Source: CAIWHR01 sp963734575
GTDB lineage: Bacteria; Pseudomonadota; Gammaproteobacteria; Burkholderiales; Casimicrobiaceae
Length of the DNA: 64,000 nucleotides
Assembly: GCA_963734575.1 (NCBI GenBank)
Contig: CAVTHT010000004.1
Location: 310,001 to 374,000 of the forward strand
Reading direction: 5' to 3'
Shown here: piece by piece, positions 38,209-47,911 of the stretch
Layout: the number at the start of each line of letters is the position of its first letter
How positions within the stretch are numbered: the stretch's first letter is position 1
Position numbers and translations under genes: made by a program
The notes under the pieces: model-generated
What the model was told of the DNA's origin: nothing
The model's database searches: none
The model's input: only the letters and a program-made list of their open reading frames with translations

Positions 38209-38792
38209 TCAGGCGGCCTCGGGCCCGCAGTTACCGACGGGCACGTAGCGACTGAGCCAGGTTGCCACGTGGCTCCTGGTCCAGCGTCCCGCCAGCATCT
38301 CGCGCATGTGCTGGTGATAGCCCGAGCAGCTGCGCGAGAGGCGCCTCGCCTTCGAGCACGAAGCTCCCTCTCTCGACGAGCCGCGTGATGCGGCCACGCC
38401 GTCCGACGAAGTCATTGCGCACCGCTGCGAGATCGCTCACGGGCGCGTTGACCAGGACGACCATGTAGGGCTCGAGCACGGGCACCAGATGGGCGTAGCG
38501 GACCGCGGGCGCGTCGACGAGGAGCGTCGCGCCGAAACGCTGCCGGAGCGACTCCGCGACGCGGTCCAGCGCGGCTTCCGATCGAGCAAGCACACGCAAT
38601 CCGTTGTAGTCGGCTACGAGCAGCGTGGAATCGGTCTCGAGAGTGCGCCGCGCTGCGCGCATCAGTTGCTGCTGGGTAACCGGATCGTCGCTGCCGAACG
38701 TTTGCTCGATCGGATATTCGGGGTGCGTCGGCAATGCGAGGTTCGGCGAACCGCGGCTCGCGATGCGGTGCGTGGAATAGCTTGACGGTCAT
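38209..38792 (-). CDS. Stand-alone protein resembling the C-terminal domains of elongation factor G (two frameshifts)
   Basis: About 193 residues after correction. VLEPYMVVLVNAPVSDLAAV, RNDFVGRRGRITRLVERGSF, VLEGEAPLAQLLGYHQHMRE and MLAGRWTRSHVATWLSRYVP follow the order of EF-G domain V: EPYM/xVxVxxPxxxxGxVxxDLxxRRG, the acidic-rich middle, then PLxxxFGYxxxLRSxTxGRAxxxxxFxxYxPV. There is no GTPase domain. The first 20 residues (MTVKLFHAPHREPRFAEPRI) come from another frame joined near 38735, and the last part from a third joined near 38325. AAGGA precedes ATG 38792. Role unknown; a ribosome-interacting stress factor is a guess. It could also be a protein that merely shares the ferredoxin-like fold. 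Confidence 0.5.
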
Positions 38793-39223
38793 GTCGAGGG
38801 ATCCTTCTGCATTTACGTTGAGCTGACTTGTGCCGGCCGGCGCCCACGACGCCTATCGACTCGAAATCTCGAAAGAGTCGAAACGGCGCAGCAGCTCCGT
38901 CGGCAGCGTGCACGAGGCCTTGCACCGATAATGGGGTGACGCAGCGCGCCGGTAAAGACGTCCGGAACGAATAACACTGTTTCCGCTCGCGTACGGTGGC
39001 GACGCCGACGCTCACTGGAAACGATTTGGTTCCAGCGAGGCGGCTTATGTCAGTGCCACGTTGCCCCTATCATCGAAGCTGAGCAGGCCGGAATGCGGAC
39101 GCGCTCTAAGCACGCGGAGCCCGCTGCGCTTGTTCGAGTGGGATTCGCGCGACGGCTACTCGGTTGTCGAACAGGGTGGCCCATGGTGGCCAAGTGATGA
39201 ACGCACGCGATCGGAGGTGAGAA
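38793..39223. other. Intergenic region between divergent genes
   Basis: About 430 bases with no gene I can support. It should hold the promoters of the EF-G-like gene (leftward) and of the tandem Usp gene (rightward). CGACTCGAAATCTCGAAAGAGTCGAAACG near 38855-38885 contains CGACTC/GAGTCG as a short dyad. No known operator recognised. Confidence 0.35.
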
Positions 39224-40198
39224 TTGATACAAGACGTGATCCTGTCCAGGAACCCCAATCGGATTCTTGTCGGAACCGACTTCTCGGCTCCGGCCGTGAG
39301 GGCCGTATGGCGCGCAGGGCGTGTGGCACAGGCCGGCCGCGGCGAGCTCGAGCTGATCCACGTGATTCCGCATCGAGTCGACCGGCCTACCGACTGCCGG
39401 GGTGGGAGGCGAACCGCCGCTCCGTTGGGGCAGACGGCAATGGGCAAGCTGCGGGCCATGGCATCGGAAGTGGAGGCGAAGTTTCACATTCCGGTCAGGG
39501 TCCATGTCGCGGTCGGAACGCCTCATACCGAAATCGCGGCGCGTGCGGACGCGACGCGCGCGCGCCTGGTCGTCGTGGGTCCGCACGGCGAACGCCCGGT
39601 GCGTGACATGTTCATCGGTGCGACGGCGCAACGACTCCGGCGAATGCTGCGTGCGCCGTTGCTGATCGCGCGAAAGCGCTCGGCGCGCCGTTACGATCGC
39701 GCGTTGATTGCGACCGATCTCAGCGCTGCGTCGGCGGAAGCCGCCCACGCGGCCGCGAGGCTGTTTCCTGACGCGGCGCTGCACTTCCTGCACGTCCGTA
39801 ACGCGCTGTTCGAGGTACGTTTGTCGGTGGCCGGCGCCAGTGCGGCGGCGATTCGGGCGTATCGAAATCAGGCGCTGTTGGAGGCGAGCCGCGAGCTCGA
39901 CGATTTCATCCGCGGCAACGGTCTGCAGTCGCGCCGGGCATCCTCGGTGGTGAAGCCAGGGCACGTTCCTGAGTGCGTCAGGGAGACTGCCGCCAGATTG
40001 GGGGCGTCCATCGTGGCGTTCGGCGCGAACGGCAAGTCTCGATTGGAGGCGAACGTTCTCGGCAGCGTGAGCGAGGAGTTCTTGAGCGGCACCGGGCATG
40101 ATGTCCTGCTCGCGAAAGCGATGCGCACGCCGAGCGCAAACCAGCGGCCGGATCGTTTCCGACGGCAGGAAACCGCGGCAGAGACGGCCGACACGTAG
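39224..40198 (+). CDS. Tandem universal stress protein (two UspA domains)
   Basis: A 324-residue protein. The TTG start is supported by a perfect GGAGGTGA 6 bases upstream. Domain 1 (about 12-150): RILVGTDFSAPAVRAVWRAG, LELIHVIPH, RARLVVVGPHGERPVRDMFI, GATAQRLRRMLRAPLLIARK, with a degenerate G-x2-G-x9-G nucleotide motif. Domain 2 (about 155-300): YDRALIATDLSAASAEAAHA, ALHFLHVRNALFEVRLSVAG, GASIVAFGANGKSRLEANVL, GSVSEEFLSGTGHDVLLAKA. Architecture and neighbourhood suggest a general stress role. Frame is intact. Confidence 0.85.
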   Translation: MIQDVILSRNPNRILVGTDFSAPAVRAVWRAGRVAQAGRGELELIHVIPHRVDRPTDCRGGRRTAAPLGQTAMGKLRAMASEVEAKFHIPVRVHVAVGTPHTEIAARADATRARLVVVGPHGERPVRDMFIGATAQRLRRMLRAPLLIARKRSARRYDRALIATDLSAASAEAAHAAARLFPDAALHFLHVRNALFEVRLSVAGASAAAIRAYRNQALLEASRELDDFIRGNGLQSRRASSVVKPGHVPECVRETAARLGASIVAFGANGKSRLEANVLGSVSEEFLSGTGHDVLLAKAMRTPSANQRPDRFRRQETAAETADT

Positions 40199-40499
40199 CT
40201 GTGCGAGCCGGCGGGGGAAAGCGCCGCGAGGGTCGCGGCGCATACCCTCGTGCTGCGGTACTCGCGATGCGGACGACAGGGCCCCGGCATGGCCGAGTTG
40301 CCGGCATGGCCGAGTTGCGGACCTCGCGGCTGGCCGCTGTGGTCAGCGGATGATGTTGTTGCGTTTCGTGCGGCGCATCGGCCGCTCGATGCGAAGCTGT
40401 CGCCCATTTCCCGATCGAACCCGTCGGGGCCGGTGCAGGGCCTCGCGCGGACTATCGTATCCTTGCGGAGGCGCCCAAGGTTGCACCGTTCCCAGACTG
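40199..40499. other. Leader region of the antiporter operon
   Basis: About 300 bases upstream of mnhA. An imperfect repeat CGGCATGGCCGAGTTGC occurs twice in tandem near 40286-40320 (GGCATGGCCGAGTTGCCGGCATGGCCGAGTTGC). No gene and no recognised operator. Confidence 0.35.
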
Positions 40500-43423
40500 A
40501 TGATCGACGGCCCGTTATTGCTGGTGCTGATCGCCTTGCCCTTCGCCGGCAGCGTGGTGGCCATGCTGCTGCCCGCGAAGGCGCGCAATGCGTCCGCCTG
40601 GCTTGCCAGCACCGTCGCCCTTGCCGCGCTTGTCCTGGCATGCAGCATCTATGCAACGGTCGCATCGGGCACCGTCGTGCGAGTCGACTTCGAATGGTTC
40701 GCGCACGTCGATTTCGCCTTGCGGATGGACGGGTTCGCGTGGCTGTTCTCCGTCGTGGTCACCGGCATCGGGTTCCTGATAACGCTGTACGCGCGCTATT
40801 ACATGTCGCCTCAGGATCCCGTGGCGCGGTTCTACTCGTTCCTGCTCGCGTTCATGGGATCGATGCTGGGCGTCGTGATCGCCGGCAACCTGATCCTGCT
40901 CGTGTTCTTCTGGGAGCTCACGAGTCTCGCTTCGTTCTTCCTGATCGGTTACTGGCACCACAACGCGTCCGCGCGCGACGGCGCGCGCATGGCGTTGATC
41001 GTCACGTCCGGCGGCGGGTTGTGCCTGCTCGCCGGCGTGTTGATCCTCGGGCACATCGTCGGCAGCTACGATCTCGACCGGGTGCTCGCGGCGCGCGAGG
41101 CGATCGTCGGGCACGAGCTGTACCTGCCCGCGCTGATCCTGATCCTGCTCGGCGCGCTCACGAAGAGCGCGCAGTTCCCGTTCCACTTCTGGCTGCCGCA
41201 CGCGATGACCGCGCCGACGCCGGTGTCGGCGTACCTGCACTCGGCGGCGATGGTGAAGCTCGGCGTGTTCCTGCTGGCGCGGCTGTGGCCGGTGCTCTCC
41301 GGCACCGATGCGTGGATCTGGATCGTTGGAACGGCCGGGCTCGTCACGTTCTGCTTGGGCGCCTACGTCGCGATCTTCCAGCAGGACCTCAAGGGGCTGC
41401 TCGCTTATTCGACGATCAGCCACCTCGGCTTGATCACGCTGCTGCTTGGATTGAACAGCCCGCTCGCCTGCGTCGCGGCGATCTTCCACATGCTGAACCA
41501 CGCGACGTTCAAGGCGTCGCTGTTCATGGCCACCGGCATCATCGACCACGAGACGGGCACGCGCGACATCCGGCGACTGTCGGGACTCTTACCGGTTCAT
41601 GCCGATCACGGCGACGCTCGCCACGGTGGCCGCGGCGGCGATGGCGGGCGTGCCGCTGCTCAACGGCTTCCTGTCGAAGGAGATGTTCTTCGCCGAGGCG
41701 CTCGACGTCGAAGGACCGCTGCCGTGGCTCGATCGCGCGCTGCCGTACGTCGTCACGATCGCGGCGATGTTCAGCGTCACGTATTCGGTGCGCTTCATCC
41801 ACGGCGTGTTCTTCGGACCCGACCCCGTCGGCCTGCCGCGCGAGCCGCACGAGCCGCCACGCTGGATGCGCCTGCCGATCGACGTGCTCGTGGTCGCCTG
41901 CGTCGTCGTCGGCGTGTTGCCGGCGCAGACGATCGGCCCGCTCCTCGGACGTCGCGGTCGCGTCCGTGCTCGGCGACGCCACGCCGGCGTACCGCCTCGC
42001 GCCGTGGCACGGCTTCACGCTGCCGCTGTTGATGAGCGCGCTTGCGCTGGCCGGCGGCCTCGCGCTGTTCGTCGGCCTGCGCGCGCGCTTCGCACGCGGC
42101 GACGAACGAACGCCGTTCCTTCCGTCGATCGACGCTCGCCGCGTGTTCGACGCCGTGCTGGTCGCGCTGTCATGGCGGTGGGCGCGCACGCTGGCGACGT
42201 TGGTTCGGCACGCGAGCGGCTGCAACCGCAGCTGCGCTGGCTCGTGCTGCTCGCGATCGCCGCACCGCTGTGGCCGATCTACCACTTCGGCCTCGATCTG
42301 CGCGGCCCGGCCGCTCGCGCCGCTCGATCCGTCGCTCGCGATCGCATGGCTGGTCGGCGCAGCGTGCGCGCGTGGCCGCGGCCTGGCAGGCGAAGTTCCA
42401 TCGCCTCGCCGCGCTCATTCTCGCCGGCGGCGCCGGGCTCGTCACCTGCCTCACCTTCGTGTGGTTCTCTGCGCCCGATCTCGCGCTCACGCAGTTGCTG
42501 GTCGAGATCGTGACGACGGTGCTGATGCTGCTCGGACTGCGCTGGCTGCCGAAGCGAGTTGCCGCAACGATGGAGCTGGATCGGCTGCGCGCGTCGCGCT
42601 GCCGCGCAGGCTGCGCGACCTGGCCATCGCGACCGCGGCCGGCGGCGGCCTCGCGAGCGTCGCGTACGCGGCGATGACGCGGGGACCGAACGAAACGATC
42701 TCGCGCTTCTTCGTGACACGCGCTTACCCGGAGGGCGGCGGCACCAACGTCGTCAACGTGATCCTCGTCGACTTCCGCGGCTTCGACACGCTCGGCGAGA
42801 TCACGGTGCTCGCCGTGGTCGCGGTGGCCGTCTATTCGCTGTTGCGGCGCTTCCGCCCGGCGCGCGAAAGCATCGAGCCGCCGCCGCAGCAGCGCACGCA
42901 AAGTGCGCGGACCGCTGCCGACGACCTGCTCGTCCCGGCGGTGCTCATGCGCGGGATGTTCGCCGCGATCGCCGTGTTCGCGCTCTTCCTGCTGTTCCGC
43001 GGGCACAACCTTCCGGGCGGCGGTTTCGCTGCCGGCATCGCGCTCGCCGTTGCGTTCATCCTGCAGTACATGGCCGGCGGCACGCGCTGGTTCGAGGAGC
43101 GCGTCGAGCTCCGACCGGTGCGCCTGATGGGGGTCGGGCTCGCGATCGCCGCAGCGACGGGCGCCGGCGCCTGGCTGTTCGCGCATCCGTTCCTCACGTC
43201 GCACGTCGCTCATCTCGAGCTGCCATTGATCGGCGCTTTGCACTTGCCGAGCGCGTTCCTGTTCGACATCGGCGTGTTCCTGCTCGTCGTCGGCGCCACC
43301 GCGCTCTTTCTGATCGCGCTTGCGCACCAGTCGCTGCGCGCGCACCGCGTCGAGCGCGAGACGATCGACTCGGCTCGCAGCCCGATGCCGGCTCGCCGGT
43401 GGAGCGAGGAGCGCAATCGATGA
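40500..43423 (+). CDS. mnhA: Na+/H+ (or K+/H+) antiporter subunit A with fused B, MnhA/PhaAB-type (several frameshifts)
   Basis: Largest subunit of a multi-subunit Mrp/Pha cation-proton antiporter, homologous to NuoL. The NuoL-like core has YARYYMSPQDPVARFYSFLL, LVFFWELTSLASFFLIGYWH, GALTKSAQFPFHFWLPHAMT (key Lys), APTPVSAYLHSAAMVKLGVF and LNHATFKASLFMATGIIDHE, all ion/proton-path motifs. The C-terminal MbhD/E part is GPNETISRFFVTRAYPEGGG with VNVILVDFRGFDTLGEITVL, and an MnhB domain follows: RGMFAAIAVFALFLLFRGHN, LPGGGFAAGIALAVAFILQY. Total about 970 residues, as in PhaAB fusions. At least six breaks, near 41587 (extra T in CTCTTAC), 41955, 42170, 42310, 42370 and 42600. First gene of a seven-gene operon with overlapping starts. 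Confidence 0.88.
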
Positions 43424-43768
43424 ACGAGCTCGTCGTTTCGGCCGCGATCGGCGTGCTCACCGGCTCCGGCGTGTGGTTGCTGCTGCGGCCGCGCACGTTT
43501 CAGGTCGCGATCGGACTTTCGCTGCTCTCGTACGCGGTCAATCTGTTCATCTTCGTGCATGGGACGGCTGCGTACGGGCGCCGCTCCGGTCGTGGCCGCC
43601 GGCGCACGGCCGACCCATCGACGCTACGCCGACCCGCTGCCGCAGGCGCTCGTGCTGACCGCGATCGTCATCAGTTTCGCGACGACCGCGCTGCTGCTCG
43701 TCGTGCTGCTCGCGTCGCGCGGCTTCAGCGGCACCGATCACGTCGACGGCAGCGAGCCGGAGCGATGA
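43420..43768 (+). CDS. mnhC: Antiporter subunit C, MnhC/NuoK-like (frameshifted near 43559)
   Basis: Small three-helix NuoK-like subunit. Its ATG at 43420 overlaps the mnhA stop (ATGA). MNELVVSAAIGVLTGSGVWL, LLRPRTFQVAIGLSLLSYAV, NLFIF; removal of a base in GTGCATGGG near 43559 gives VMGRLRTGAAPVV, the conserved loop, then DPLPQALVLTAIVISFATTA and LLLVVLLASRGFSGTD. The conserved Glu of NuoK helices is not obvious; the DPLPQALVLTAIVIxxA motif is diagnostic for MnhC. Corrected length about 115 residues. Confidence 0.85.
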
Positions 43769-45337
43769 TCGCTGCAGGACCACCTCGCGATGCTTCCGAT
43801 CGTGCTGCCGCTCGCGGCCGGTGCGATCACGCTCGTCGTGGACGAGCGGCGGCTCGCTCTCAAGGCGGCGATCAGCCTCGTTGCCTGCAGTGTTGCTGGT
43901 CGCCGTCGGCATTGCCCTGGCGGTGACTTACGCAGGGTTCGTCGGTGACGGTCTATCGCGTCGGCGACTGGGCGGCGCCGTTCGGCATCGTGCTGGTCGT
44001 CGACCGGCTGTCGGCCGCGATGGTGCTGCTCGCCGCGGTGCTCGGCCTCGCGTCGCTCGCTGTTCTCGCTCGCCGCTGGCAACGCGCGGGCCCGCGCTTC
44101 CACTCGCTCGTGCAGTTCCTGCTGATGGGCGTCAACGGCGCGTTCCTCACCGGCGACCTGTTCAACCTGTTCGTGTTCTTCGAAGTGTTTCTCACCGCCT
44201 CGTACGCTCTCGCGCTGCACGGCTCGGGCGGACCGCGCGTGCGCGCGGGGCTGCACTACATCACCGTGAACCTCGCCGCCTCGCTGCTGTTCCTGATCGG
44301 CGTGAGCCTGATCTACGCCGCAGCCGGAACGCTCAACATGGCGGATCTCGCGCGCCAATGGCGCGAGGGCGCCGTCGCGCATCGTGCGCTGTACGAGGCC
44401 GGCGGCGCGATTCTCGGCATTGCGTTTCTGGCCAAGGCCGGGCATGTGGCCGCTGTGCTTCTGGCTGCCCGGCGCGTATTCGGCCGCGAGCGCTCCCGCC
44501 GGCCGCGCTGTTCGCCGTGCTGAGCAAGGTCGGCGTGTATGCCATCCTGCGCATCGGGACGCTGTTCCTCGGCGCGGACGTCGCCGCGTCGCCCTCGCCG
44601 GGCACGCCGTGGCTCGTCGTAGCCGGCATGGGCACGCTCGCCTACGGCGCGCTGGGCGTGCTCGCGTCGCAGGACCTTCCGCGGCTCGCGAGCTACAGCG
44701 TGCTCGTGTCGTCGGGCACGCTGCTCGCCGCGGTCGCGATCGGCAATGTGGCGCTGACCGGCGCGGCGCTGTATTACCTCGTCGTGTCGACGCTCGCGCT
44801 GTCGCGCGTTCTTTCTTCTGGTCGAGCTTGTCGAGCGCGGACGCGGACCCGGCGCGGACATGCTCGCGGTGACGGCGGAGGCGTTCGGCGCCGACGGACG
44901 AGGACGAGCAGGACGTCGGGACGGCGATTGCCGCGCCGATCGCGCTGGCTCGGTCTCGCGTTCGCGGCCTGCGCGATCATGCTCGCCGGACTTCCGCCGC
45001 TTGCGGGCTTCGTCGGCAAGTTTGCGATGCTCCATGCGTTGCTCGAGGCGGATGCCGTATCGCTGACGTCGTGGACGATGGTCGCGCTGCTGATCGTCTC
45101 GGGCTTCACGACGATCATCGCCATGGCACGGGCAGGCGTGCGACGCTTCTGGGCTTCGCCGGACGGCAGCATCCCGCGCGTGCGCGTCGTCGAGTTCGCG
45201 CCGGTCGCCTTGCTGCTCGCTGCTATGCGCCGCGCTCACGGTGGAGGCCGGTCCATTGGCGCGCTATCTCGACGCCGCCGCGCAGGCCCTTCATGCGCCT
45301 TCTCGCTATGTCGACGGCGTGCTGAGCGAAGCGATGA
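43765..45337 (+). CDS. mnhD: Antiporter subunit D, MnhD/NuoN-like (many frameshifts)
   Basis: Second large antiporter-like subunit. Start ATG 43765 overlaps the mnhC stop. Correcting a surplus G near 43778 gives DHLAMLPIVLPLAAGAITLV. Further segments, spread over three frames: FGIVLVVDRLSAAMVLLAAV, VQFLLMGVNGAFLTGDLFNL, FVFFEVFLTASYALALHGSG, LGIAFLAKAGHVAAV (Lys in helix 7 region), ALFAVLSKVGVYAILRIGTL, LACOG-like end LAGLPPLAGFVGKFAMLHAL. Breaks lie near 43880, 43945, 44465, 44810, 44905 and 45225. The inferred stop TGA 45335-45337 overlaps the mnhE start. About 520 residues after correction. Confidence 0.83.
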
Positions 45338-45819
45338 GATACCGCTTTCCGCTGCTGTGGCTCGCGCTCGTTGCGATGTGGCTCGTGCTGAACCGCACGC
45401 TGGCCGCCGCTGACGCGATCGTCGGGCGCGCTCGTTGCACTGGCCGCCGTGCTCGGGCTCGCGCGGCTGCAGCCCGCGCCGGCTCGCTTGCGCCGGCCTC
45501 TGCACCGTCGTCGAGCTCGCGGGCGTCGTGGTGCTCGACATCGTTCGATCGAACGTTGCCGTCGCGGCGATCGTACTTGCGTCCCGGCACGCGCGGCCGC
45601 GTGGCCGGATTCGTCGACATTCCGCTCGACATTCGCCATCCGGTGGCGCTTGCGGCGCTCGCCTGCATCATCACCGCGACCCCAGGCACCGCATGGGCGA
45701 AATACGACTCGCTCGCCAACGTCGTGACGATCCATGTCCTGGACCTCGTCGACGGCGCCGCTTTGGTGCGCACGATCAAGGACCGCTACGAGGCGAAGCT
45801 GAAGGAGGTGTTCGAATGA
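45334..45819 (+). CDS. mnhE: Antiporter subunit E, MnhE (frameshifted)
   Basis: MnhE-like subunit of about 160 residues, unique to Mrp/Pha systems (no Nuo counterpart). N-terminus MRYRFPLLWLALVAMWLVLN is two-helix membrane region; the C-terminal cytoplasmic part is GFVDIPLDIRHPVALAALAC, IITATPGTAWAKYDSLANVV and TIHVLDLVDGAALVRTIKDR, with the diagnostic TPGT motif and the H-x-L-D strand. CTVVELAGVVVLDIVRSNVA, in another frame, belongs in the middle. At least three breaks near 45425, 45475 and 45590. Start ATG 45334 overlaps the inferred mnhD stop. Confidence 0.83.
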   Translation: MRYRFPLLWLALVAMWLVLNRTLAAADAIVGRARCTGRRARARAAAARAGSLAPASAPSSSSRASWCSTSFDRTLPSRRSYLRPGTRGRVAGFVDIPLDIRHPVALAALACIITATPGTAWAKYDSLANVVTIHVLDLVDGAALVRTIKDRYEAKLKEVFE

Positions 45820-46098
45820 CTCAATGGCTCGTGACCGCGGCGCTGGTCACTCGCGCAGGTCATGCTCGCGCTCGCGATGGTGTGCGCGGCGGCTCGCCTG
45901 ATGATCGGTCCGCGCGCGCAGGACCGTGTGCTCGCGCTCGATACGCTGTACGTCAACGCGATGCTGCTGATCCTCGTGCTCGGCATGCGGGAGGCGAGCC
46001 CTCTTTACTTCGAAGCGGCGCTCGTAATCGCGATGCTGGGCTTCGTCTCGACGGCCGCACTCGCCAAGTTCCTGCTGCGTGGCGAGGTGATCGAGTGA
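45816..46098 (+). CDS. mnhF: Antiporter subunit F, MnhF (frameshifted near 45851)
   Basis: Small three-helix subunit of about 93 residues. ATG 45816 overlaps the mnhE stop (ATGA). MTQWLVTAALV, then after a plus-one break near 45851 LAQVMLALAMVCAAARLMIG, PRAQDRVLALDTLYVNAMLL and PLYFEAALVIAMLGFVSTAA; GPxxxDRVLALDxL is the MnhF signature with the conserved Asp. FLLRGEVIE is a normal end. Confidence 0.85.
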
Positions 46099-46462
46099 TC
46101 GGCGCACTTTCGCCCATGGTCGCGGCTCTGGTCGCGCTGCTGGTGGTGCTCGGCGCCGCGCTCGCGCTGATCGGCTCGGTCGGCCTGCTGCGCTTGAAGA
46201 CGTTCTACGAACGCGTGCATCCGCCCACGATGGGCACGACGCTCGGCGTGGGCTTCACCGTCGCCGCGTCGATTCTGCTGTCGTCAGCGATCGAATCGCG
46301 TCGCGGCGCTGCATCCGATCCTCATCGTCGTGTTCTCGATCGTGACGACGCCGGTGACCTACATGCTGCTGGTGAGAGCGGCCGTCCATCGTGATACCGA
46401 GCCGTCAGGAAAAGCGCTTGGGCGAGCCGGGGACGCCAAGCCCGCAGAGTGCGGCCGACTGA
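46095..46462 (+). CDS. mnhG: Antiporter subunit G, MnhG (3' end frameshifted, end uncertain)
   Basis: Last subunit of the operon. GTG 46095 overlaps the mnhF stop (GTGA). ALVALLVVLGAALALIGSVG, LLRLKTFYERVHPPTMGTTL and GVGFTVAASILLSS are the MnhG core with the conserved RLPDxYxRxHxxTxxxTLG-like motif (here RLKTFYERVHPPTMGTTLG). After a break near 46305 it continues HPILIVVFSIVTTPVTYMLL and VRAAVHRD. The true stop is unclear: the corrected frame runs to 46605, across the convergent Usp gene, so a further error is likely; a TGA at 46460-46462 gives about 122 residues, a normal size. Confidence 0.78.
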
Positions 46463-46484
46463 AGCGGCGCGAACTACGATGCGG

Positions 46485-47391
46485 TCACAGCGCGTCGGCA
46501 TGCGCCGACACTAGCACGTCGCAGGAGCTCTTCGGCGATGACCATGTTCGTCGTGCTTCCGAGCAGCAGCTCCTCGACGGCGTTACGGCCGTGCTTTGCC
46601 GATGACGATCAGATCGCAGTCCTGCTCCTGTTCCTGTCGCACGATTTGCATCCAGGGATCGAGACCCGTTGGCGCGACGATGGCTGTCCATCGGTCGTTG
46701 GGCAGGCCGGACTGAGCCGCGAGCTCCGCCAGCCGGCGGATGGCGTCATCGCGAGCATCCGTTCGATGCGTCTCGATTGCGCGCGCTCGCTCACGCCGGC
46801 GAGTCGCATCCTGCCTTCGAACGGCACGTCGACGCAGTGCACCAGCACGAAATGCGCCTCGGGTGCGACGGCTGTCGCGATCGCGAGCGACGGAGCGCTC
46901 CAGCGCGAGAAGTCGATCGCGACGAGGGCGCGTCGATAGGGTTCGTGAGCGAGTTGCCTCACCATGAGCACGGGCCGTGCCGATTTCCGCACGACGCGCT
47001 CGGCGGTCGATCCGATGAGGTGGCTCCGGAAGGGTCCGCCGCCAGCTGTTCCAGTGACGATCAGATCCGCTTCGAGCTGCTCGCCGACGCGGGCGATCTC
47101 GTCGACTGGACGACCGGTGACCGTGCGCTCGTTCACGGCGATCTGGTACCGAGCGCCGATCTCGTCGGCGAGATGATGCAGCCGCGCCCGGACATCGTCC
47201 ACAATCGATTGCTCGACGTCTCCGCCGGTCTCCGACCATCTCCGCAGCTCGTCGAGTAGCGATGCGTTGACCGCGTGCACGAGCGTGAGCGACGCACCAG
47301 CGGGCCGCGCGAGCCTCGCCGCGCGATCGACCGCGCGTCGCGCCGGCGCCGAGAGATCGGTCGCCGCAACGATGCAGCGCAGCTGGATCAT
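46485..47391 (-). CDS. Tandem universal stress protein (frameshifted near 46770 and 46595)
   Basis: Two UspA domains. Start ATG 47391 has GGGAG 7 bases upstream. Domain 1: MIQLRCIVAATDLSAPARRA, LTLVHAVNASLLDELRRWSE, ADLIVTGTAGGGPFRSHLIG and STAERVVRKSARPVLMVRQL. Domain 2: YRRALVAIDFSRWSAPSLAI, APEAHFVLVHCVDVPFEGRM, then after a break LAELAAQSGLPNDRWTAIVA, CDLIVIGKHGRNAVEELLLG and STTNMVIAEELLCDVLVSAH. Both domains carry G-x2-G-x9-G-S/T-like ATP motifs. It converges with mnhG at its 3' end. Confidence 0.82.
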
Positions 47392-47771
47392 CTCTTTGCT
47401 CCCTGGAACGGGCACCGTGCCAATCATAGCTTACACGTGACGCGGGTTACGTGCCCAGGCGTGATGGAGAAGTGTGAGGTCGTAGCAGGTTGTAGTGGGC
47501 GCTTGCGGGGCCATCGATGTCTTCCGGTAGCTTGCAGTTGCGACGCTTCGACGAACTGAGGGAAGAACCGACTTCCACAACGAACATCGGCTGAAGATCG
47601 AATGCACGACGAACTCGCGCGCCTCAAAGACGTGGATCAAACGCCCTAGGATCCAGCAGCACCGGCATTGGGCCTGCTTCAAGGAACCAATCGAGCCGAA
47701 AGCGAGCTCGACCAACCTTCCTGCGACCACGCCCCGGTACACAGCCGGAATCTTTGAAAGCTCGGTGTCCC
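47392..47771. other. Intergenic region at the right edge of the stress block
   Basis: 380 bases with no gene I can support. An open frame on the minus strand (47431-47742, 103 residues, Cys/Ser/Trp-rich) has no family-like pattern, poor codon use for this genome and no ribosome site. Composition is less GC-rich than the neighbours. It may be an insertion scar next to the tRNA. Confidence 0.4.
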
Positions 47772-47862
47772 TGGTGCCCGGGGCCGGGGTCGAACCGGCA
47801 CGGCGCGATTAAACGCCTGCGGATTTTAAGTCCGCTGTGTCTACCAGTTTCACCACCCGGGC
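47772..47862 (-). tRNA. tRNA-Leu (anticodon UAA)
   Basis: Complete 91-base tRNA with encoded CCA. Acceptor GCCCGGG pairs with CCCGGGC; the anticodon arm GCGGA-CTTAAAA-TCCGC gives anticodon TAA; a long variable arm is present, as in Leu isoacceptors; the T-arm is GCCGG-TTCGACC-CCGGC. It stands alone at the right end of the stress block and has a partial look-alike at 34217. Confidence 0.97.
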
Positions 47863-47911
47863 GGTGGCCGATTCTAGCCCAGCGCCCCCGGCCGATTCAT
47901 CGCACGCCCCG

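Noticed and set aside
43738..45239. Long antisense open frames across the antiporter operon
   Set aside because: Compositional shadows (Arg/Ala/Gln-rich) of the GC-rich mnh genes; the sense fragments carry clear MnhC/D motifs.
47431..47742. 103-residue minus-strand open frame in the gap before tRNA-Leu
   Set aside because: Cys/Ser/Trp-rich with no family pattern, no ribosome site, and codon use unlike the surrounding genes.
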